Shown here: one piece after another, positions 54,804 through 62,161 of the stretch
Layout of the letters: every line of letters begins with the position of its first letter
Position numbering within the stretch: the first letter of the stretch is position 1
NCBI RefSeq assembly: GCF_016031655.1
Contig: NZ_JACCHQ010000024.1
Span: forward strand, 1 to 64,000
Length of the DNA stretch: 64,000 nt
Source of the DNA: Bradyrhizobium glycinis
GTDB taxonomy: Bacteria; Pseudomonadota; Alphaproteobacteria; Rhizobiales; Xanthobacteraceae
Reading direction: 5' to 3'
Notes under the pieces: generated by a model
Databases searched by the model: none
Told to the model about the DNA's origin: nothing
Seen by the model: the letters and a program-made list of their open reading frames with translations, nothing else
Program-made: the position numbers and the translations under genes

Positions 54804-55224
54804 TCAGTTTGATCCCTTCGCGACGTAGTTTTCCCGGAAATGTTGAATGGCGCCGTCAATTTGAACCCAGTAATGTTTCGATTGCTCAAAAACCGAGATA
54901 ACTGGCGCTGGATAATTTGGATTCGCCATCGTGCCCACTGCAACGCCGATCAGCGCAGGCAAATTGGTTACTTTCCAATAGACTGTTGTGCCGCACTGTG
55001 GACAAAAATAGTTATGCATTTCCCCACCGCTTGCGGCAGCGTGCGTAAACTTCTTTGAGATTCCCGAGATGATGACAACCTCGTCGGGGTAGTAAGCGCC
55101 CGACACCGAACGGCGCGCCGGTTCGGCGTTGACAGTCGAGGCAGTGACAAGCAACGACTATCTTGGATGGCTCTTCCGGAAGCGAGAGCGTGACTGCACC
55201 GCAGCTGCATCGAGCGTCAGCCAT
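54804..55224 (-). pseudogene. GFA-family (CENP-V/Gfa) zinc protein with one frameshift
   Basis: N-terminal part MADARCSCGAVTLSLPEEPS through CHCLDCQRRTGAPFGVG in one frame; the continuation AYYPDEVVIISGISKKF, with FCPQCGTTVYW, in another. One extra base near 55097-55102 breaks it. The zinc-ligand cysteines (CSCG, CHCxxC, CPQCG) are all present across the two parts. Intact relatives are glutathione-dependent formaldehyde-activating-like proteins of about 135 residues. Confidence 0.8.
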
Positions 55225-55240
55225 CCAAAATCCTCCAATC

Positions 55241-55378
55241 GAACCGAACGACGGACCAACATTAGCTGAGGAGTTACGCCGGGGCCAATATCCGAGCGGC
55301 AAAGCGGCGCACGGCTACTTTGGGATCCAGGCCGAGGCTGTCGATACGATAGCCAAGTTCATCAACAGCAATAGCTAA
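55241..55378 (+). pseudogene. Possible C-terminal remnant of an alpha/beta hydrolase
   Basis: Short frame ending LAEELRRGQYPSGKAAHGYF then GIQAEAVDTIAKFINSNS. The HGYFGIxxxxVxxIAxFI ending resembles the catalytic-His end of lysophospholipase-like hydrolases. Nothing upstream in frame fits the rest of such a protein. Confidence 0.3.
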
Positions 55379-55698
55379 TGACCGGATTATTGCCTGTGAA
55401 GCCGACCTCGGCTCTTGGCCCATCCGCGAAGTCTAGGCAGCGTCCTGGTTGTCGGGTCATAGGGGTAGACCGGAAGCAGCCGGCCGGCACTACGAAGGGC
55501 GCTCATGACCCATAGCCCCCCGAGCGTCTCCCCGCCAGGGGCCGCTGTGACCCAAAGGGGACACATCGAGCGCGAGGCACAACGCCCTGCTCTCGTTCAC
55601 CACATTTAAACCTTAAGTTTCTACGAAGAGTACTCACCCACAGGCCGCAGGACCATGCCAACAGCCTTCATACAGAAGCCATCGGTGAATTTCGGGCA
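55379..55698. other. Intergenic region with a repeat fragment
   Basis: Contains GGGTAGACCGGAAGCAGCCG at about 55465 and GCTCATGACCCA at about 55502-55513. A similar fragment (GGGTAAACCGGAAGCGACCG, then TTTTGACCCAAAGCG) is at about 56881-56940. No gene is seen. It may carry the promoter of the transglycosylase gene; an AT-rich TTTAAACCTTAAGTTTCTAC lies near 55605-55624. Confidence 0.5.
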
Positions 55699-56745
55699 AT
55701 GAAGGTCTGGCAGACCAGCTGCATCGTGGCTGTTCTCGCATCCGTGGGACTCTTTCTGGCCGCCGGTAACAGGCCGGCCGCGACGTTGCCCGATGTTCTG
55801 CCGGAAGCGGCAGCGAGCATACCGGCTGCAGCGCGCACGTCGGCTCCTGCGAACGTGGTGACGCCTGCGGCGTACGCAGAGGCATCCGCAAGACTTGCGG
55901 CAGCGCTTCGGGCAGAAGGAGCAGAGCCTGTCGCGGTGACGTCAGCAGGCGCCAAGCCGCTAAGCACCGAAGCCGAGATCACCCCTGAACCCGTCGCGCC
56001 AAAATTGGCGTCGTTGGGACAGGATGTCGTCCAATCGCTGCCGGCGGAACGCGATGCGTCCAGCGGTGCTTCGAAACCGGCGTCGCCGCAGGATTTCCGT
56101 CATCTGATTTACTACGTCTGGTCCGAACTGCCGCCCGCCGAGAAACCCGCGGAGATCGTCTTGCGTGCGTTCAAGGACATTCCGGTGGGAACGCCGACTG
56201 AGGAGATCAAACGCGCTGCCGACGCGTTTGGTCTCGATGTCAATTTCATGATGGCGGTCGCCAAGATCGAATCCGGTTTCAACCCCAATCAACGCACCGG
56301 CTCGTATATCGGCCTGTTTCAGCTGAGCCATTATGAGTTCGGCAAATTCGGCTTCGGGCAGATTCGCAGTCCGCGGGATAACGCCGTTGCGGCCGCCTAC
56401 AAGATCATTACCGAGGGCGTCCAGTTCGAGTGGATCACGCACCGCAAGCCGGACATGAGCGATCTCTACCTGATCCATCAGCAGGGCTGGGAAGGCGCCG
56501 CCGAGCACATCAGCCGGCCCGCTCGCACCGCATGGAAATCAATGTGCGCCACCAGCGAAGGCAAGGAGAAGGGTGAGAGGTGGTGCAAACGGGCGATTTG
56601 GGGCAATGCACTTCCGGCCTTCAAGCGCACCTGGAAATCGGTGGACAACGTGACGTCGGAGGCGTTCGTCGGTATGTGGCGCGGCCGGGTCGCCGAGTTC
56701 TACACGAAATACGTGGCGAGTGCTGCGGCATCGGCAAGCCAATAA
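55699..56745 (+). CDS. Lytic transglycosylase (SLT)-domain protein
   Basis: 348 residues. N-terminal signal anchor (IVAVLASVGLFLAAG), an Ala/Pro-rich linker to about residue 130, and a C-terminal SLT domain with catalytic Glu191 in AVAKIESGFNPNQRTGSYIG, LFQLSHYEFGKFGFG, then NAVAAAYKIITEG and LYLIHQQGWEGAAEH. It would cleave peptidoglycan in the periplasm. Stand-alone gene flanked by repeat fragments; it could serve a surface polymer system such as the GT2/BcsS pair downstream (inference). Confidence 0.88.
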   Translation: MKVWQTSCIVAVLASVGLFLAAGNRPAATLPDVLPEAAASIPAAARTSAPANVVTPAAYAEASARLAAALRAEGAEPVAVTSAGAKPLSTEAEITPEPVAPKLASLGQDVVQSLPAERDASSGASKPASPQDFRHLIYYVWSELPPAEKPAEIVLRAFKDIPVGTPTEEIKRAADAFGLDVNFMMAVAKIESGFNPNQRTGSYIGLFQLSHYEFGKFGFGQIRSPRDNAVAAAYKIITEGVQFEWITHRKPDMSDLYLIHQQGWEGAAEHISRPARTAWKSMCATSEGKEKGERWCKRAIWGNALPAFKRTWKSVDNVTSEAFVGMWRGRVAEFYTKYVASAAASASQ

Positions 56746-57313
56746 ATCCGCCGTCGGCGGCGCCCCGCCACGCTAGCTTTGCCTTGAGTCGCCGCGGAGA
56801 AACAGACGCAGCTGGGTAGACCAGCCCACTCATGGCCCATCGCTTCCGTTAGTGCGTCGCGGCGAGTTGTCCGGAGTCGGGGGTAAACCGGAAGCGACCG
56901 ACGGCCGGTCAAAACGGCGCTTTTGACCCAAAGCGAAAATCGCCGAATGACGTCGCTAGCAGTCGATCCAAACTTGGCAGGCGGCTGGATAGCGGCGGCT
57001 GTTTGCGCGAGCGGCTCAGCGCCGTAAGGATCCCAAACTCCAAGTGGCTGATAGATGTCCACACGCGCTTTGCCCGTTCTTCCTGATGCCGATGCAGATC
57101 TCGGGTTCAACTGCACGGCCTCTTCCAGCAACTTGAGCGCTCGTGATGCGGCGGCCGGACTTTGGTTTTCAAAGACGCGGATGCCGTAAAATGCACGGGG
57201 ATTGCCACTTTTTCCCACGAACCGGGCCGCATTTGCGTCACCTTTCACCTCGCATTTGACGTCCGCAAATCCGTCATCACCGCACTTCCGCATCACTGGG
57301 GCATCATTCCTAA
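56746..57313 (-). other. Gap with a possible TPR-protein remnant
   Basis: On the minus strand at about 57000-57290 a frame reads NPRAFYGIRVFENQSPAAAS then RALKLLEEAVQLNPRSAS, which resembles one TPR unit of regulator/cyclase-type TPR proteins. Neither end is complete and the frame runs into unrelated sequence; a remnant is likely. The second copy of the GGGTA-ACCGGAAG repeat is at about 56881-56940. Confidence 0.3.
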
Positions 57314-59401
57314 ATGAAGCACGAGATCCTGTTGACCCGCTTCGCCGCGGGCGTGAGCACGCTCGCGTTTGCGCTTGGCCTCACCACTGTGCTTTCTGGA
57401 TTAGAACCGGCCTTCAATGGCCCTTTCCTGCAGAAAGCCTTCCTAACGTTGGTTTTCTGTGCTGCCGTGATCAGCCTGTTCTATGGGAACATCGTTTATC
57501 AGCTGACGCGACTTGGCGAGATCAGACGGCATGCCACCCACCGCGAGGAGGCAAACCACTGCCGCCCGGCCAAAGATACGGAAGCGCCACGGATCAGCAT
57601 CCTCATACCGTCCTATAAAGAGCAGATCCCGGTTATAATGCAGACGATTTTGTCGGCGGCTCTTTCCGAGCATCCGAATCGGCGAATCACGTTGCTCCTT
57701 GACGATCCACCGACGAGCAAGGGGGCCGATTTGGCGGGACTTGAGGCCGCGCGCGCTCTGGTCTCTGAACTGCATGATCTTTTCCGTGGAGTGTCGCAGC
57801 GATTTCACTCGGCCGCCGATGACTTCAACCTTCGCCGTGCCTCGACCGACTTTTCCCTGGAGAAAGAGGGCATTGTCCTCGCCGGACTCTACGTAGAAGC
57901 CGCTGATTTCGTGAGCGGGCTGGGGCTGCTTTACGCGGAGCGTTCTCAGCCCGTGTTTGCTCATGGAGACGAAGTTTTCGCTCGCGAAGTCATCGGTCAG
58001 CTCGATGCCGAATATCGGAGGCTTGCCGACGCTCTTCGCAATCCAGCGGACCTCGATCTTGAGCGCATTCGCTCCGAGTACAGACGTTTGGTCAGCCTTT
58101 TCGAGGTGCCGATCGGCTGTTTCGAGCGCAAGCGATTTGGAAACCTCTCTCATGCGCCGAATAAGGCCATGAACCTCAACAGCTATATTGGCCTGATTGG
58201 ACGCGCCTTTCAGGTATCCAAGGGATCTGATGGCAGGCCGGTTCTCAAAGACTGTCCCGAAGGCGAAGCAGACCTCATTGTGCCAGCGGCAGATTACGTC
58301 CTCACCATTGACGCCGACAGTATCATCCTGCCCAACTATATCGGCAAGCTCGTCTCCATTATGCAGGCAGATCCAGCAATCGCCATTGCACAGACGCCGT
58401 ACTCCGCTTATCCGAATCCACCTTCAATGCTGGAGCGGGTTGCAGCTGCAACGACCGATATTCAATACCTCGTCCATCAAGGATTTACTGCCTACAACGC
58501 AACCTTCTGGGTAGGCGCCAATGCGGTGCTACGCCATTCGGCTTTGCACGACATCAAAGCCATGACGACGGAGCGTGGTCATGCCGTGCCCGTTTTTATC
58601 CAAGACAAAACGCTTATTGAAGATACGGGCTCGACGATTGACCTCGTCGCAAAGGGATGGCGCTTGCACAATCATCCCGAACGGCTCGCATATAGCGCCA
58701 CGCCTCCTGACTTCGGCGCGCTTGTCATTCAGCGGCGTCGTTGGGCAAATGGCGGCCTGATCATATTACCGAGCCTTCTTGCGCATTGGCGTGATCGCAG
58801 CCCGGCCCGCGCGGGTGGCCTCGAAACATTCGTTCGGTCTCACTACCTAATCTCTCCCGCGCTCGCCAATGTCGGCTTGTTGTTACTTCTCGTGATTCCC
58901 TTCGGCGAGGGATTCTCGAACATCTGGTTTCCGCTGGCTGCGGCGCCGTATTACCTCTTGTATGGACGAGACCTTCTCCGTTGCGGATACAAATGGTCGG
59001 ATGCGGTGCGGATCTATGCGCTGACGCTGTTGCTCGTGCCTGTTAATCTCGCTGGAGTCTACCGATCCCTGGAGCAAATAGTTACTGGGCGCAAAAGTGC
59101 GTTCGCCCGCACTCCCAAGATCGAGGGCCGGACCGCAGCGCCGCCGTCCCATCTGATCTTCCTCGCCGGTCTTCTGACTACTTCCCTTGTTTCGGCTGCA
59201 GCCAATCTGTGGGGAGGTAGCGTGCTCCTCTCTGGCTTCTCTGCAGCAAATGCCGCGTTTCTCTTGTATGGAATCTCGCGCCTGATTGGATGGCGCGATG
59301 CCATCGAAGATATCAGAGCTGGTATCTCGGTGCGAAAAACCGGCCGTTACGTGCGCGGAGAAGCGACGGCGCTTGCTAAGCAGTCGAGCCTTCAGGTGTA
59401 A
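57314..59401 (+). CDS. Membrane glycosyltransferase family 2 (cellulose-synthase-like)
   Basis: 695 residues. Two N-terminal helices (residues 12-64), cytosolic GT2 domain with ISILIPSYKEQIPVIMQT, a long helical insertion (140-260), DAD at 333-335, acid ED at 436-437 and QRRRW at 473-477 (Q-x-x-R-W of processive beta-glycan synthases), and about six C-terminal helices. It should polymerise and extrude a polysaccharide. Followed after 18 bases by a BcsS gene, which supports a cellulose-type product. No c-di-GMP-binding PilZ domain is seen. Base composition is less GC-rich than the phn region. Confidence 0.87.
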   Translation: MKHEILLTRFAAGVSTLAFALGLTTVLSGLEPAFNGPFLQKAFLTLVFCAAVISLFYGNIVYQLTRLGEIRRHATHREEANHCRPAKDTEAPRISILIPSYKEQIPVIMQTILSAALSEHPNRRITLLLDDPPTSKGADLAGLEAARALVSELHDLFRGVSQRFHSAADDFNLRRASTDFSLEKEGIVLAGLYVEAADFVSGLGLLYAERSQPVFAHGDEVFAREVIGQLDAEYRRLADALRNPADLDLERIRSEYRRLVSLFEVPIGCFERKRFGNLSHAPNKAMNLNSYIGLIGRAFQVSKGSDGRPVLKDCPEGEADLIVPAADYVLTIDADSIILPNYIGKLVSIMQADPAIAIAQTPYSAYPNPPSMLERVAAATTDIQYLVHQGFTAYNATFWVGANAVLRHSALHDIKAMTTERGHAVPVFIQDKTLIEDTGSTIDLVAKGWRLHNHPERLAYSATPPDFGALVIQRRRWANGGLIILPSLLAHWRDRSPARAGGLETFVRSHYLISPALANVGLLLLLVIPFGEGFSNIWFPLAAAPYYLLYGRDLLRCGYKWSDAVRIYALTLLLVPVNLAGVYRSLEQIVTGRKSAFARTPKIEGRTAAPPSHLIFLAGLLTTSLVSAAANLWGGSVLLSGFSAANAAFLLYGISRLIGWRDAIEDIRAGISVRKTGRYVRGEATALAKQSSLQV

Positions 59402-59419
59402 TCACATGGCATTTCACCG

Positions 59420-60145
59420 ATGACATGCCGTCGGACGACGCCGGTGAAGTTGCTAAAGGGCTTCGCTTCGGTCTTGACGGCTACTTTGGCAGGCCTCGCA
59501 GCCGCAGAGGAGGCGCCGCGCCTTTCCCTGCAGAGCACCAGCGATTTTGCATCCTACGGCGCTTTTTACACTGACCTTACGGCCTTGTATTCTCCGTTCG
59601 GGACCTTGTGGGAGCCTGGCTGGCGTGTGGAAGGCATTGCCTCAGCCCGCCGCTACAGCTTTGTCGAAGACGGCCAGAAACGCGTCGGGCTCGATGCAAC
59701 GCTGGATCTGCTCGCGGGATACCAATTCACCCCGAACGGCTGGTCATGGCTTGTCGCCGCCGGGGTGACGGGCGTCAACAGTCACGTCTATGCCGCGCCT
59801 GGCTTGCCGCGATCCGACGCGCAGCTGTACGGACTGAAGGTGCTCACTTCGCTGTACGGCAAGCCAACTGACCACACGATGGTCTATGTCCAAGCACACT
59901 ACAATACTGCATCCGAGTTCTATTACGCGCAGGGCAAGACAGGCATTGCAATCGCCCCCAATATTTTTGTGGGACCTGAAGCGGCCTATTCAGGCAGTTG
60001 GACCTACAACCAGCTTCGACTTGGAGGACACATTACCGGGTTTACCGTCGGCAGCATGAATACGGGCGTTTCGCTCGGCTATGTCAGCGATAGCAACTAC
60101 GGCAAAGGCGTATATGGCGGCTTGAACTTTCAGATCAATTTTTGA
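59420..60145 (+). CDS. bcsS: Cellulose biosynthesis protein BcsS
   Basis: 241 residues. Signal peptide (VLTATLAGLAAAEE), then a beta-rich protein with alternating pattern, ending GKGVYGGLNFQINF with terminal Phe as in outer-membrane barrels. The Rhizobiales BcsS family is recognised by the segments ASYGAFYTDLTALYSPFGTL and GWRVEGIASARRYSF. Probably assists export of the polymer made by the upstream GT2 enzyme. No BcsA/B/C/Z genes are nearby. Confidence 0.82.
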   Translation: MTCRRTTPVKLLKGFASVLTATLAGLAAAEEAPRLSLQSTSDFASYGAFYTDLTALYSPFGTLWEPGWRVEGIASARRYSFVEDGQKRVGLDATLDLLAGYQFTPNGWSWLVAAGVTGVNSHVYAAPGLPRSDAQLYGLKVLTSLYGKPTDHTMVYVQAHYNTASEFYYAQGKTGIAIAPNIFVGPEAAYSGSWTYNQLRLGGHITGFTVGSMNTGVSLGYVSDSNYGKGVYGGLNFQINF

Positions 60146-60751
60146 CCGGAGACCGCACTGGTGATGATCGTTCATACATACATTTTTGCGTGGTCATGCA
60201 GAAAACCAGGTCATCCATTCGAGCCAGTCCGAATTGCTGAATTCACACGGCTCCAATTCGCGAGCGGCCAGCCAAGCTCGAGCTCTCTCGGCTGTTCGAC
60301 CAAATGTTCTACGATTTCTTCGTAGTCGGATGACGTCAGTGAATGCACGCCGCGCAAAGTCAGTTGGTTCTCAAGGATCGTCGCCCATCATGGCTTTAAC
60401 GCTCATGACCTCTCGCTAAGAAAGCTAATCGTCATAAAAACAATCGGAAGTAGGCGCCAAACACTACGGGCGCGCAATCTCGTAGAATTACGGCCATGAC
60501 GGACCTTTGCAGTGCAAATACTGCATGCTCGATAGGAACGCTTTGCCCGGGGGGCCGATCATTGATCGCGAATGAATGTACTGGATTGCGCTGATTGTGA
60601 TCGAGGCGCGATTTGCAGGCGCAACGAAAGAAAAGCGCTTCGTGGAGCTAAATTTGGTTCTAAGTCATAACTATGATGACTCCGACGCAAAGATAGAAAA
60701 TAGGGTGGAAAAAAATAGAGTGCAAAAAAACAAGAATAACGGGAGGAGTAA
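60146..60751. other. 606-base intergenic region
   Basis: No supported gene. The last part before 60752 is AT-rich with A-tracts (TGGAAAAAAATAGAGTGCAA near 60707) and likely holds the promoter for the next gene. Short frames at 60186-60419 and 60576-60866 lack ribosome sites and recognisable content. Confidence 0.45.
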
Positions 60752-61165
60752 ATGGATACTGTGCGTCGCTTGCGCGCGATGGCATCGCTGTGCCGTCAGA
60801 CCGCCGCGCATCATCCCGATCGAAGTTGGAAACTGCTCGCCGAAGCTGAGTATTGGGAGCATTTAGCTAACGATGCGGTGGGCGATCACTTCAAACCGTG
60901 CACATCTGGCTTCTCGCTCCCAGCAATCGGAGATGATGCGAGCACCACGCAATCGGCACGGTATGGCGGCATGAGCGCTTTCGGTTGCTCAAGTCCCCTC
61001 GACGAGGGAAGCCAGCTCTCACTTTTTAAGAGCGTGCTGTTCTGGCTGGAGGAGGTCTCAACGTCCTTGCGGGGCACGAGCCAGTCAGCGGTTGGAATAG
61101 CAGAGTACATCACGAAAAAAGCTGAACTATTCTTTTGGCGGGGGTTGCGTTCATGGATAGCGTAG
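60752..61165 (+). CDS. Conserved small helical protein of unknown function
   Basis: 137 residues. The strong ribosome site GGGAGGAG lies 6 bases before ATG. The N-terminal part (MDTVRRLRAMASLCRQTAAH, then PDRSWKLLAEAEYWEHLAND) is a pattern I know from many short Bradyrhizobium proteins of unknown role, usually 60-90 residues. The last 80 residues (from about PCTSGFSLPA) are not familiar and may be an unusual extension. No membrane segment is clear. Confidence 0.65.
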   Translation: MDTVRRLRAMASLCRQTAAHHPDRSWKLLAEAEYWEHLANDAVGDHFKPCTSGFSLPAIGDDASTTQSARYGGMSAFGCSSPLDEGSQLSLFKSVLFWLEEVSTSLRGTSQSAVGIAEYITKKAELFFWRGLRSWIA

Positions 61166-61242
61166 AGCGGTGCTTCGCCGCAGTGACGGCAATCGGCTTC
61201 CTTGTGACCGTCGTCGGAATGATATTGTTGCAAACAATGTGA
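61153..61242 (+). CDS. Candidate 29-residue single-helix membrane peptide
   Basis: ATG at 61153, inside the 3' end of the preceding gene in another frame. Reads MDSVERCFAAVTAIGFLVTV and then VGMILLQTM: one hydrophobic helix of about 20 residues. Overlap of 13 bases with the upstream gene allows translational coupling. GCGGGGGTTGCG upstream may serve as ribosome site. Too short for certainty. Confidence 0.4.
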   Translation: MDSVERCFAAVTAIGFLVTVVGMILLQTM

Positions 61243-61432
61243 GTTCTGCGAGTTGCAATGGTCCGCTCGCGACGAGGCCCGGGCCTGGAGTGTCACCGCT
61301 GCGCTACACTCGGGAGCACGCAGCGGCGCTGGACCGCCCGACAGAGACAAGCGAAACAGTTCGTTAGCTTTCTTGTGACTAGCTGGGCGCGTGCCGATTA
61401 CCGCCGATTGCGGCACATTGGAATGGGAATGC

Positions 61433-61474
61433 CGGCCCCGGCTGTTACCCCAATCCTGCGGCTGGGGCCGTTTT
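61433..61474 (+). terminator. Possible terminator after the small-protein genes
   Basis: CGGCCCC at 61433-61439 and GGGGCCG at 61464-61470 followed by TTTT and, 5 bases on, TTTT again. The loop is long (24 bases), so strength is doubtful. Confidence 0.4.
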
Positions 61475-61679
61475 GAACTTTTGCAGCATCGTTCAACCCG
61501 GTCCACAACCATGTTTAGAGGCATGCTATCGCGCTTTTTGGAATGAGCATGCTTTCGCAGCTCGATCGCGCTCTCTTCTACGGCCGCAATACTGACGCCG
61601 CGCTGAGGCTGATACGCGACGTTGGCCAAGGCTTTGGGCTGTAGGTCCGCCCGCGCTGCGCTCAAGATCGCTCGGGGAC

Positions 61680-61823
61680 TATTTCTTCCGTTGCCCTGGT
61701 CCTCGAGCACCGACCTGAAACTGTCGAGGATATTGATCATCGCCGATCGTGCCGCGACCAGCGCATCCTGGCTGGACCACGTGCCGATGAGGCAGAAGGT
61801 CTGATCGTCGGTCAGGCGGGCAA
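61680..61823 (-). pseudogene. Possible remnant of an antibiotic-biosynthesis-monooxygenase-like protein
   Basis: Minus-strand reading FCLIGTWSSQDALVAARSAM then INILDSFRSVLEDQGNG resembles the C-terminal half of small ABM-fold proteins. Its upstream part is replaced by the 161-base repeat starting at 61824, and its end runs into unrelated sequence. Truncated at both sides. Confidence 0.35.
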
Positions 61824-61984
61824 CAAAATCAACGGCTTAGAGCTCGACGAGACGGGATAGACCTCCGCAGCGGCCTTGGCTGCTCCGGCGAGCACGATCC
61901 TTCGAATGACCGCGGCGCATTCTGCTGGTTTTGCGAACGGTTGCACCGTCGGGCAAAACAGGAGCAGGATGGCTGCATCGGAAG
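61824..61984 (-). repeat. Diverged 161-base repeat, copy 2
   Basis: Same order of blocks as 49035-49196: CAAAATCAACG, GACGAGACGGG, GCGAGCACGA, TTTTGCGAA, CGGGCAAAACAGGAGCA, GCATCGGAAG. It interrupts the monooxygenase-like remnant, as expected for a mobile or dispersed repeat. 61243-61679 around it holds no recognisable gene apart from the terminator-like hairpin. Confidence 0.65.
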
Positions 61985-62161
61985 AATCAGGATGGGCCGA
62001 ACCCCATCCGCTGCTCCGTACTGACATCCCTGGGCTTCATACCTCGCGGAACCAAGGGGGGTGTTGCGCGTTGCAGCGCTGCTCTTCGAAGGTGACGCGG
62101 CTGAAGCCAGGTCGCCTTCGCTGGGCCAATCAACACGGGAACGCCGGGCGAGCCAGAGCAG

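Noticed and set aside
60886..61740. 284-codon open frame on the minus strand
   Set aside because: Antisense to the small protein with the strong ribosome site. Only its first 20-odd residues resemble a monooxygenase-like remnant, which is reported separately.
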